Origin: DATILL01 sp035476575
GTDB taxonomy: Bacteria > Actinomycetota > Actinomycetes > Mycobacteriales > JACQDL01
Length of the DNA stretch: 16,084 nt
Direction of reading: 5' to 3'
NCBI GenBank assembly: GCA_035476575.1
Contig: DATILL010000049.1
Coordinates: 1-16,084, forward strand
A program made the translations under genes and the position numbers. Below are positions 1 through 6,099 of the stretch, piece by piece. The notes under the pieces were generated by a model. That model made no database searches. It was not told the DNA's origin and worked only from the letters and a program-made list of their open reading frames with translations. Position 1 is the stretch's first letter. Each line of letters opens with the position of its first letter.

Positions 1-197
1 CTCCCGCGTGTGGTCACCTCTCGGCGTTGTGGTCACCTGTCGTTGCCCGCAGCGCCCGTGTGGTCACCTCTCGGCGTTGTGGTGACCTCTTGTTGTCGCC
101 AGACCCCAAGAGGTCACCACTCGGCGCACAGGTGACCACACGGGGTCGACAGGGAACGAGAGGTCACCACGACGCCGAGAGGTGACCACACCGGGAG
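1..197. repeat. Large composite palindrome of four 31-bp units
   Basis: Noncoding DNA downstream of pspA. Four 31-bp units lie at 8-38, 58-88 (forward), 111-141 and 161-191 (reverse complement). Each carries a GGTCACC or GGTGACC core near each end, giving eight cores in all. The units mirror exactly about position 99.5: 8-38 faces 161-191 with 29 of 31 bases matching, and 58-88 faces 111-141, where the cores match but the central 10 bases differ. Unit 58-88 also matches reversed unit 161-191 at 30 of 31. A 27-bp stretch is identical at 7-33 and 57-83. Bases 1-6 still match 192-197 after a 1-nt gap, so the structure may continue past the left edge. There is no T-tract, so it is not a classical terminator. 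Function unknown; a cruciform-forming site, a multi-site protein-binding element or a dispersed extragenic repeat are possible. Confidence 0.85.
79..120. repeat. Perfect 14-bp inverted repeat, 14-nt loop
   Basis: This is the centre of the composite palindrome. The arms are 79-92 (GTGGTGACCTCTTG) and 107-120 (CAAGAGGTCACCAC), perfectly complementary, with a 14-nt loop at 93-106. It could form a stable hairpin in RNA from either strand and might protect or end the pspA transcript. No uridine run follows on either strand. Confidence 0.8.
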
Positions 198-279
198 ACA
201 CACCGGGATCGCCACGGATCCGGGCGGCTGGGCGGCTAGACGGCCGGGCGGGCCCGGGCGGCGTCAAGGCATACGCGGG

Positions 280-1125
280 TCAGGACTGCTGCTGGGCGGT
301 CTGCCCGCCCGAGCTCGACGTACTGTCGGCGATCGGCGGAGCGGCCTGCTCCGCCGGCTCCCCGGCGGTGACCTGCTGCGGCTGCGGCGCGCTGGAGAGC
401 TGGCCTCCGTGCAGGCTGGCCCGGATCTGGTCCAGCCGGGCAGAGCCGGCCATGTCCAGGGTGGACTTCTGCACCTCCAGCATCCGACCCTCGACGGAGT
501 TCTGCGCGAGCTCGGCCTGGCCGAGCGCGGTCGCGTACCGCCGCTCGATCTTCTCCCGGACCTCGCCCAGCGACGGCACGTTGCCCGGAGCGGCGAGCTC
601 GGACATCTGGTTCAGCGAGGCAGAGACCTGCTCCTGCATCTTGGCCTGCTCCAACTGGCTGAGGAGCTGGGTCCGCTCGGCCAGCTTCTGCTGCAGGAGA
701 TGGGCGTTGTTCTCCACCGCCTTCTTCGCCTGCTCAGCGGCCTGCAGCGACTGGTCGTGCAAGGACTTCAGGTCTTCGATGCCCCGCTCGGCGGTGACGA
801 GCTGGGTCGCGAAGGCGGTCGCGGTCTGCTCGTACTCACCGGCCTTTTTCAGGTCGTCGCCGGCTCGGGCCTGGTCAGCCAGCACCAGCGCCTGGCGGGC
901 GGAGGCCTGCAGCTTCTCCACATCGGACAACTGCCGGGTCAGCTTCATCTCAAGCTGGCGCTGGTTACCGATGACCTGGGCCGCCTGCTGACAGAGGGCC
1001 TGGTGCTGGCGCTGCGCCTCCTCGATGGCCTGCTGGATCTGGATCTTGGGGTCGGCCTTCTCGTCCACCTTGGCGCCGAACCACGACAAGAAATATTTCC
1101 AGGCCTTCACGAAGGGGTTGGCCAT
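280..1125 (-). CDS. pspA: PspA/IM30 family phage shock protein A
   Basis: 281-residue PspA/IM30 (ESCRT-III-like) protein, a peripheral inner-face membrane protein that polymerises on stressed or damaged membranes. The N-terminus (MANPFVKAWKYFLSWFG) is an amphipathic membrane-binding helix. Residues about 25-235 are almost entirely charged, glutamine-rich helix typical of the PspA coiled coil. The last 40 or so residues are a low-complexity P/Q/S/A tail. Length is close to the roughly 270 residues of mycobacterial PspA. The ATG is preceded by a consensus AGGAGG ribosome site 10 nt upstream. The gene lies 135 nt downstream of a two-helix membrane protein, so it may have its own promoter. It is the last gene before the large palindrome. 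The family assignment is secure; the stress inducer here is inferred. Confidence 0.95.
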   Translation of the reverse strand: MANPFVKAWKYFLSWFGAKVDEKADPKIQIQQAIEEAQRQHQALCQQAAQVIGNQRQLEMKLTRQLSDVEKLQASARQALVLADQARAGDDLKKAGEYEQTATAFATQLVTAERGIEDLKSLHDQSLQAAEQAKKAVENNAHLLQQKLAERTQLLSQLEQAKMQEQVSASLNQMSELAAPGNVPSLGEVREKIERRYATALGQAELAQNSVEGRMLEVQKSTLDMAGSARLDQIRASLHGGQLSSAPQPQQVTAGEPAEQAAPPIADSTSSSGGQTAQQQS

Positions 1126-1214
1126 GACTATCTGTCCTCCTGTCAGCGGCGCGTTCCCTCACCGTACGCCGCGCCGTCGTCATCGTCTCAGAGCGCGGGC
1201 CCCGACCGCGACCG

Positions 1215-1243
1215 GATCCACACCCGCTCCATCCCAGTGTCAA
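1215..1243 (-). promoter_or_regulatory. Possible promoter upstream of pspA
   Basis: In the 135-nt gap before pspA the minus strand has a perfect -35 hexamer TTGACA (1238-1243). After 17 nt comes a weak -10-like TGGATC (1215-1220). The -10 lacks the usual TANNNT form, so this is tentative. If real, pspA could be transcribed apart from the upstream membrane-protein gene. Confidence 0.25.
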
Positions 1244-1260
1244 GCCTCAGCGGTCCAGCC

Positions 1261-2025
1261 TCACCGCTGGCCCAGCACCTGGCGGGACAGCTCCTCGGTC
1301 TCGGCGAGCCCGGCGCGCAGCCCGTCCAGCTCGGCGGCCAGCTCCGACACCCGGTCGTCCGACCCGCCCGCGCTGGTCGACGCCGCGAGCGCCAGCACTT
1401 CCGCGACCCGTGCGATCAGCCCCTCCAGCCCAAGCGCGGTCGACTGCAGCCTGGCCAGCAACGTGTCGCACGCCGACTGCAGCCGTGCCGCCACCGCAAG
1501 TTGTTCCTCCACACTACGCAGGGAACGGCGATGTTCGTCGCGGAGCTCCTCGGTCGCCGCGCTCTCGACCATGGCCGTGAGCCGGGCCCGGTCCTCGGCC
1601 AGCCGCGGCGTCGGGATCCGGTACAGCGCCTGGGTGACGGCCGTCACCTGCCCGGCCAGCCGGCGGACCTGCTCCTCAGTCGCGGCGGCACCCGCGTCGA
1701 CCGAGGCGAGCGCGGCCGGCGCGTTCGGCTGGGAACTGGCGAGCTGGTGCAGCTCGTCGATCGCCCGCAGCGCCCTGGTCTGCCAGCTCTCCGCCGGGCT
1801 GCCTTTCTCCGGGCGGGGCAGCTCGGGCTGGCCCGGCCGGGGCCGCTCGCGGGGTCCGGTCGCGGCGCCGGCCACCACCTTCACGCCGTACACCACCGCC
1901 GCGACGCCCAGCCCGAGCGGGATGGCCGCCGCCGTCAGCGGCGCCGTCACCGCCCAGGCCAGGCCGCCGGCGACGCCAGCGACGACTCCGCCCCACGGGT
2001 CGACCAGGTTGTCACGCAGTCCCAC
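1261..2025 (-). CDS. Two-helix membrane protein, possibly PspM-like
   Basis: A 254-residue protein when started at GTG 2025 (VGLRDNLVDPWGG...). The open frame extends to 2163, but that would overlap the end of the VWA gene and add Arg/Pro-rich sequence typical of out-of-frame high-GC DNA. A GGGAG lies about 10 nt upstream of the chosen start. Residues 12-28 and 32-54 are hydrophobic, glycine- and alanine-rich, and form a likely transmembrane hairpin. After a proline-rich linker (57-78) the rest is soluble, helical and charged, probably coiled coil. Mycobacterial psp loci encode an integral membrane partner of PspA (PspM, Rv2743c) of similar length beside pspA. Position and architecture suggest the same role, but I cannot show homology by eye. 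It starts 52 nt after the VWA gene and is probably co-transcribed with it. Confidence 0.75.
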   Translation of the reverse strand: MGLRDNLVDPWGGVVAGVAGGLAWAVTAPLTAAAIPLGLGVAAVVYGVKVVAGAATGPRERPRPGQPELPRPEKGSPAESWQTRALRAIDELHQLASSQPNAPAALASVDAGAAATEEQVRRLAGQVTAVTQALYRIPTPRLAEDRARLTAMVESAATEELRDEHRRSLRSVEEQLAVAARLQSACDTLLARLQSTALGLEGLIARVAEVLALAASTSAGGSDDRVSELAAELDGLRAGLAETEELSRQVLGQR

Positions 2026-2077
2026 GCCGCCCAGTCTCCCGCACGCTCGGTCCCTCCTGGCTCGGTCGCCCACCCGG

Positions 2078-3907
2078 TCAGAAGTTGCTGAACACGTTGA
2101 CCAGCACCCGCTCGATGGTGGCCGGGTTGCTCGCGTCGTACGCCGTGGCCCGCGACGCCGCACCGATCCGCTGCAGCACGCCGAGGTCGGCCGCGTCGCC
2201 GTAGGCGATCGGGAACACCCGGACCGACCGCTCGGCGTCCTCCTGGGACAGCGAGCCGATGAGGCTGTCCAGGTTGTTGTCGGGCGGGTACTCGTTCTTG
2301 CCGTCGGTGAGCAGCACCACGGCGTTGATCTTGTTCACGTCGTACGACGATCGCACCGCGGCCACCGCGGCCCGGGTGGTCGCGTACAGCGCCGTGCCAC
2401 CCTCCGGGACCAGGTCTCTGACCCTGGCCCGGTACTCGTTCTTGATCTGGCTGACCGATGCCGGGCTGACCAGCTCCCGGTATGGCGCCGCGGCGTTGCC
2501 CAGCGGCGTGCTGAACACCCACAGCCCGAGCCGGTCGTCCGGGGCGAGCGCGTCGACCGAGGCCAGCGCGGCCTTCTTGGCCAGGTCCAGCTTGCTCTCC
2601 CCGGTGCCGGCCACCGGCTCGCCCATCGAGCCCGACACGTCGATCACCATCAGCACCCGGGCCCGCTTGCGCAGCGCGTTCCAGGACTGGGCGAGCTGGT
2701 CCAGCACGGCCGGCGAGGGCGGGTTGATGGTGGTGAACCTTGCCTCCGGCAGCATGCCGTTGTCCCGGTTGACCACCGCGCCGGGCCTGCCGTCGAAGGA
2801 CCGGAACGCCGCGTCGGTGAACCGGCGCTGCTGGTCCGGCTCCTTGACATAGCTGAGGAAGTCGGCAGCGGCGGCCCGCTTGGCATCGTCCACCCACTCC
2901 GCCTTCAGCACGGTGTACGGGTTGTCGGAGAGCAGGGTGCCCTCCTTGGGGTAGATCGCCACCAGCGGCACCCGCGGCACGCCCTGCTGGCCCAGCGTCT
3001 TCGGGTCACCGCTCGGGTTGCCCTGGTTGTAGTCCCAGACCGACTTCTCCTCCACCGCCACCGCGCTGATGTAGGACAGCCCCTGGCCGCGCGCCCCGGC
3101 GTCGTACAGGTTGGACAGGAAGGTCAGCGTGGTGTCGCCGTAGTGCACGACGGAGCCCTCCACGCCCGTGACATAGCTGACGACCTTGGGGTCCTTGATG
3201 TCCCTGGTGGTGAGGTCGGAGGACCGGCCGGTGGCGGCGAAGTACGTCGCGATGGTGGCGTTCAGCCCGGAGGTGGAGAAGTTCGGGTTGGTCTTGCCGA
3301 GCTTGAACCTGCCCCACTCGGCGTGGCCGTGCCGGCCCCAGCCGTTCGGGTCGCGGGCCAGCGCCAGGATGTCCGACCAGCCGAGCTGCCTGGCCGGCCA
3401 GCCCAGCGCCTCGGCCATCGGCTTGGGCATCGCGATGACCAGTGGGGTCTGCGCGATCGACGGGGTGTCCCGCGGGACCAGGTCGGCCTTGTCCTTCGCG
3501 GTGGTGCGCTGCCGCAGCAGCACCGTCCAGGACCGCGACGCCGGCGACCACACGTCCGGCCGTGGGCCGTCGACCTGCTCGTCCCAGCCGCGGGCCAGTG
3601 CCTCGGCCGCCCCGCCGGACGCCTTGCTGCTCACCCGCACGTCTACGCAGGTGCCGTTGACCTGGCGGTTCGCACCGTTGTAACCGTCCGCGACGGTGCT
3701 GAGCAGGGCGGCCTTCTCGCTGGACGCGACGACGTTCAGCGGGATGCAGCCGGGCCGGTCGCCGCGCTGGGTCGCCCCGGCACCGCTCTTGTCCGCGGTC
3801 TGGCCTGCGCCGCTGAACACGTTGCGCACGACGAGCACCAGCACGATGCCGACCGCGGCCGCCACCAGCAGGGGGATGCGCCGACGCAGGCCCGACGGTT
3901 GGGTCAC
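2078..3907 (-). CDS. Membrane-anchored substrate-binding + VWA domain protein
   Basis: 609-residue extracytoplasmic protein. The GTG start has AGGAG 6 nt upstream; longer in-frame extensions run into the TetR gene and are out-of-frame translation. Residues 9-28 form a hydrophobic anchor after RRR, probably an uncleaved signal anchor since no lipobox cysteine follows. Residues about 50-400 resemble a periplasmic substrate-binding domain (SBP_bac_11 type); Cys54 and Cys87 could form a disulfide. Residues about 417-605 form a von Willebrand A domain with an intact MIDAS: DVSGS at 423-427, Thr505 in GGTAL and Asp535 in LLTDG. SBP-VWA fusions of unknown function are recurrent in actinobacteria. 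VWA domains usually mediate metal-dependent protein contacts. Its position before the PspM-like and pspA genes suggests an envelope-stress or wall-associated role, which is inference. Confidence 0.88.
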   Translation of the reverse strand: MTQPSGLRRRIPLLVAAAVGIVLVLVVRNVFSGAGQTADKSGAGATQRGDRPGCIPLNVVASSEKAALLSTVADGYNGANRQVNGTCVDVRVSSKASGGAAEALARGWDEQVDGPRPDVWSPASRSWTVLLRQRTTAKDKADLVPRDTPSIAQTPLVIAMPKPMAEALGWPARQLGWSDILALARDPNGWGRHGHAEWGRFKLGKTNPNFSTSGLNATIATYFAATGRSSDLTTRDIKDPKVVSYVTGVEGSVVHYGDTTLTFLSNLYDAGARGQGLSYISAVAVEEKSVWDYNQGNPSGDPKTLGQQGVPRVPLVAIYPKEGTLLSDNPYTVLKAEWVDDAKRAAAADFLSYVKEPDQQRRFTDAAFRSFDGRPGAVVNRDNGMLPEARFTTINPPSPAVLDQLAQSWNALRKRARVLMVIDVSGSMGEPVAGTGESKLDLAKKAALASVDALAPDDRLGLWVFSTPLGNAAAPYRELVSPASVSQIKNEYRARVRDLVPEGGTALYATTRAAVAAVRSSYDVNKINAVVLLTDGKNEYPPDNNLDSLIGSLSQEDAERSVRVFPIAYGDAADLGVLQRIGAASRATAYDASNPATIERVLVNVFSNF

Positions 3908-3913
3908 ACAACT

Positions 3914-3962
3914 CTCCTGATACCGGTCTCCTGATATCGAGTCAGGCTCCTGACGAGTCAGG
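3914..3962. promoter_or_regulatory. Array of five CCTGA/TCAGG half-sites (candidate operator)
   Basis: Between the TetR gene and the SBP-VWA gene, five half-sites lie within 49 bp: CCTGA at 3916, 3930 and 3949, and TCAGG at 3942 and 3958. They build two perfect 6-2-6 palindromes sharing an arm: GTCAGG-CT-CCTGAC (3941-3954) and CCTGAC-GA-GTCAGG (3949-3962). On the transcribed strand TCAGGAG occurs three times (3914-3920, 3928-3934, 3947-3953), and the copy nearest the GTG is the ribosome-binding site. Binding here could therefore block both transcription and initiation. The adjacent TetR protein is the obvious candidate ligand, but this is inference. Confidence 0.45.
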
Positions 3963-4010
3963 GCACCAGTCTTGCAGGCCACACCCACCGTGCGGGGGCG
4001 GACGCTCCGG

Positions 4011-4640
4011 TTAGCGGGCGAGCACGGCGGCCAGCCGGCCGGCGACGGCCCGAATCGCGTCCGGCCCTGCCGGTCGGGACAGGTACGACGCCAGCCAGCG
4101 CAGCACCAGCTCGGTGTCGGCGGCGGCGCGGCCGTCGGGCTCGGAGCCATTGGCGTTGGCGTTGGCGAACCGCCGGTGCAGCGCGTCGGCGGCGGCCCGC
4201 CAGCCCGGAGCCGGCGGGTCGGTGGGCAGCAGCCCGGCCAGGACGGCCGGCTCGGTGTCGGCGACCTGACGCAGCGCGGGGTGCTGGCTGAGCCGGGTGG
4301 CGGCGTGGGCCAGCGCGTCGGCCAACGGCAGGTCAGCACACTGCGTAGCCAGGTCGTCCACCTCGGCCAGCACCAGCGCCGACCACACGTCGTCCTTGGT
4401 CCGGAAATGGTTGTAGAGGGTCGCCTTGGCCACGCCCGCCTGGGTGGCGATGTCGTTCATCGTCGTACGCCGCGTGCCCTGCTTGGCGACCGCACGCAGG
4501 GCGCCGTCCAGCAGGCCGGCACGGGTGCGAGCCATCGCGTTGCCGGCGCGCGAGCGGGTGCCCGCCTCGCGGCGCGGCAGCGCGGACGCGAGCCCGGCGG
4601 GGGGCTGCGTGCCAGGCGGGTCGCGCAACGGCTCAGACAC
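4011..4640 (-). CDS. TetR/AcrR-family transcriptional regulator
   Basis: 209-residue one-component regulator. The DNA-binding domain spans about residues 38-85. Its helix-turn-helix runs through TTMNDIATQAGVAKATLYNHF followed by RTKDDVW, the standard TetR signature. The C-terminal 120 residues are the variable ligand-binding and dimer domain, so the ligand cannot be predicted. The start is GTG 4640 with AGGA about 9 nt upstream. An internal ATG at 4535 (MARTRAGLLDGAL) would give a more typical short N-terminus and is a real alternative. It is encoded 103 nt upstream of the SBP-VWA gene in the same direction, with a palindromic half-site array between. It may control that operon, itself or both. 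Confidence 0.9.
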   Translation of the reverse strand: MSEPLRDPPGTQPPAGLASALPRREAGTRSRAGNAMARTRAGLLDGALRAVAKQGTRRTTMNDIATQAGVAKATLYNHFRTKDDVWSALVLAEVDDLATQCADLPLADALAHAATRLSQHPALRQVADTEPAVLAGLLPTDPPAPGWRAAADALHRRFANANANGSEPDGRAAADTELVLRWLASYLSRPAGPDAIRAVAGRLAAVLAR

Positions 4641-4994
4641 GGGGCTATTCCTGCCATTGGGTGAGTGTGGCCGTCAAGGGGACACGCCAGGGCTGCTGGT
4701 TTTATGGGTTGGGGTGCTGGCGTCTTCGCGGCCGCCGCCCTCAGAACTCATGTGGGGTGCGTTTCGCCTCACGCACCGAGCTGGCTCTGTGGTCTTGTCG
4801 TAGGTCGGATCGTATGTCGGATACCGTCACCCTCGCGGTCGACCAGGTTCGCGCGCTATCGACCCGTGTCGACCCGGCCCGCGTGTCGACCCGGGCCTAT
4901 GGGCATTGCCCGATGCCCAGGTTGACGAGCTGCTTGCTCAGGTCACGCGGACTGGTCGGCTGAATGGCGTGAAGAGTGGAGCCGGGCGGCTGGC
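4641..4994. other. 354-nt gap between clgR and the TetR gene
   Basis: No intact gene is supported here. The plus strand holds a possible decayed protein fragment (4814 onward). A 13-bp sequence CGTGTCGACCCGG occurs at 4865-4877 and 4882-4894 (17-bp period). A small hairpin GGGCAT-N6-ATGCCC lies at 4901-4918. No convincing promoter for the TetR gene was found. Confidence 0.5.
4814..4990 (+). pseudogene. Possible N-terminal remnant of a DUF222-like gene
   Basis: The plus strand reads MSDTVTLAVDQVRALSTRVD from ATG 4814. After a frame change near 4893-4900 it continues as ALPDAQVDELLAQVTRTGRL up to the clgR stop region. Together these resemble the helical start of actinobacterial DUF222 (13E12-type, often HNH endonuclease) proteins, a family that decays readily and moves between loci. 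Nothing after about residue 60 remains. The resemblance is by eye only and the piece is short, so this is weak. If true it marks an insertion or deletion that separated clgR from the psp genes. Confidence 0.25.
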
Positions 4995-5483
4995 TCAGGC
5001 GGCGATGACGCGACCGGGCTCGACCCGGGCGAGCACCGCGTCGAGCACCTCGCGCGAGTCCCCGCCATACGGCTCCAGCGTGGCGCGCGCGGAAACCTGC
5101 GCGACCGGCACCGCCTCGGCACCGTCAGCGGCGGTCGTCAGCTCGGCCGGCTCCACGACGACCGGCTCGGGGGTCCCGGCCGGCAGCACGGCGGGCACCC
5201 GGCGGATCGGCAGGCCCGGGCGCACGGCGGCGGCCGGTGTGGCGGCGGCATCGGCCCGCAGGAGGTTGTCGCTGACCTCACGGAGCACATCGGACAGCCG
5301 CAGGTCCAGCGCGTTGCAGATCGCACCTAGCAGCTCAGATGAGGCCTCCTTCTGCCCGCGCTCGACCTCGGACAGGTAACCCAGGCTGACCCGAGCCGCG
5401 GTGGACACCTCACGGAGGGTGCGTTCCTGACGGAGCCGCTGGCCACGAAGCGTCTCACCGAGCACCCGACGGAGCAGAGCCAT
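4995..5483 (-). CDS. clgR: ClgR, XRE-family activator of clp/psp genes
   Basis: 162-residue transcription factor. The N-terminal half (MALLRRVLGETLRGQRLRQE, then TLREVSTAARVSLGYLSEVERGQKEASSELL) is nearly the textbook ClgR helix-turn-helix. In Streptomyces and Corynebacterium ClgR activates clp and lon protease genes; in Mycobacterium it also activates pspA. The ATG at 5483 is chosen over GTG 5492 because the AGAAGGGGG purine tract is 8 nt from the ATG but touches the GTG. The C-terminal half is Ala/Pro/Val-rich and probably disordered. It ends ...GRVIAA; a terminal Ala-Ala is a known ClpP-protease recognition signal in streptomycete ClgR, implying feedback degradation. Upstream it has a SigR-like promoter and a ClgR-box-like palindrome. 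Confidence 0.95.
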   Translation of the reverse strand: MALLRRVLGETLRGQRLRQERTLREVSTAARVSLGYLSEVERGQKEASSELLGAICNALDLRLSDVLREVSDNLLRADAAATPAAAVRPGLPIRRVPAVLPAGTPEPVVVEPAELTTAADGAEAVPVAQVSARATLEPYGGDSREVLDAVLARVEPGRVIAA

Positions 5484-5559
5484 GCGGTGCACCCCCTTCT
5501 CGCATAGTCGTGCAGCTACGGTACATCGACGGAGATCAAGCTACCGGGCAAGGGCCGAA

Positions 5560-5582
5560 CCGTTACGCGCTCGGCGTAACGG
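5560..5582. promoter_or_regulatory. Perfect 9-5-9 palindrome, candidate ClgR box
   Basis: CCGTTACGC (5560-5568) and GCGTAACGG (5574-5582) are perfect inverted repeats with spacer GCTCG. The inner CGC-N5-GCG spacing matches the core of described ClgR operators; the flanks fit only partly. It lies 76 bp upstream of the clgR ATG, 7 bp downstream of the SigR-like -10 and 8 bp upstream of a weak TTGCCC (5546-5551). ClgR could therefore either repress the distal promoter or activate a proximal one. Confidence 0.6.
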
Positions 5583-5589
5583 GCATTGT

Positions 5590-5616
5590 AACGATGTAAC
5601 CATGTATCTGATTCCC
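5590..5616 (-). promoter_or_regulatory. SigR/SigH-type promoter upstream of clgR
   Basis: Read on the minus strand, GGGAAT (5611-5616) is followed after exactly 18 nt by GTT (5590-5592). This matches the GGAAT-N18/19-GTT consensus of the thiol-oxidative-stress ECF sigma factors SigR (Streptomyces) and SigH (Mycobacterium). It begins 12 nt after the cinA stop. A start site would fall near 5583, at the edge of the palindrome. Mycobacterial clgR is known to be under ECF sigma control, which supports the call. Confidence 0.55.
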
Positions 5617-5628
5617 GGGCAGCCCCGA

Positions 5629-6099
5629 TCAGGACACGCGGAGCGTTCCGGCCAGCAGGTTCAGCGCCGCCCGGACCGCCCCGGACCGCACCTCGGCCCG
5701 GTCGCCAGGCAGGCACACCCGGCGTACCTGCGTACCCTCCGGACCAGCGACGGCGACGTACACCGTGCCCGCCGGCACCCCATCCTGCGGGTCCGGTCCG
5801 GCCACCCCCGTCAGCGCCACCCCGTACGTCGCTCCGAGCCGACCCCGCACCCCGGCCGCCATCGCCTCGGCGACCGGCCCGCTCACCGGGCCGTGCTTGG
5901 CCAGCAGCCGTTCGGGCACACCGGCCAGGACGGCCTTGAGCTCGGTCGCATACACCACCACCCCGCCGCGGAACGTCGTGCTCGCACCCGGCGTCTCGGT
6001 CAGCGCTGCGGCCAGCAGCCCGGCGGTCAGCGACTCGGCCACCGCCACCGTGGCCCGGCGGTCGGCCAGGGCAGCATGGATGTCGGCCGGGTCCGTCAC
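5629..6099 (-). CDS. cinA: CinA C-terminal domain, NMN amidohydrolase (PncC-type)
   Basis: 156-residue stand-alone CinA C-terminal domain, the size of PncC enzymes that deamidate nicotinamide mononucleotide to nicotinate mononucleotide in NAD recycling. Conserved blocks are present: AESLTAG (21-27), GGVVVYA (45-51), TGVAGPDPQDG (97-107, usually GIAGPxGG) and GTVYVAV (111-117). The N-terminal molybdopterin-like domain of full-length CinA is absent, as is common in actinobacteria. The GTG start overlaps the pgsA stop by 4 nt (GTGA), implying coupled translation. The link to competence implied by the name does not apply. Activity is assigned from the family, not shown here. Confidence 0.92.
   Translation of the reverse strand: MTDPADIHAALADRRATVAVAESLTAGLLAAALTETPGASTTFRGGVVVYATELKAVLAGVPERLLAKHGPVSGPVAEAMAAGVRGRLGATYGVALTGVAGPDPQDGVPAGTVYVAVAGPEGTQVRRVCLPGDRAEVRSGAVRAALNLLAGTLRVS

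Noticed and set aside
1..197. CRISPR array
   Set aside because: The units are inverted halfway, the intervening segments are partly self-similar rather than unique spacers, and no cas gene is present.
1147..1176. Inverted repeat CGGCGCG / CGCGCCG upstream of pspA as an operator
   Set aside because: A 7-bp arm made only of G and C with a 16-nt spacer is easily expected by chance here, and it does not resemble the clgR palindrome.
1025..3934. Plus-strand open frame of 969 codons opposite the SBP-VWA, PspM-like and pspA genes
   Set aside because: Its translation is Arg/Pro/Ser/His-rich with no domain, and it is antisense to well-supported genes. Long antisense frames are normal at this GC content.
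3908..4339. Upstream extension of the SBP-VWA protein to an ATG at 4339
   Set aside because: The extra 144 residues are out-of-frame TetR-gene sequence, and the GTG at 3907 has a good ribosome site and a membrane anchor right after it.
4901..4918. GGGCAT-N6-ATGCCC hairpin as a clgR terminator
   Set aside because: The stem is only 6 bp with no T-tract, about 80 nt from the clgR stop. It may be chance in GC-rich DNA.
5484..5492. GTG start for ClgR three codons upstream
   Set aside because: The ribosome-binding purine tract directly touches this codon, leaving no spacing; the ATG at 5483 has 8 nt.
5515..5551. Second, proximal clgR promoter with -35 TTGCCC (5546-5551)
   Set aside because: No convincing -10 hexamer at 16-18 nt, so it is mentioned only as a possibility with the palindrome and not listed as a feature.
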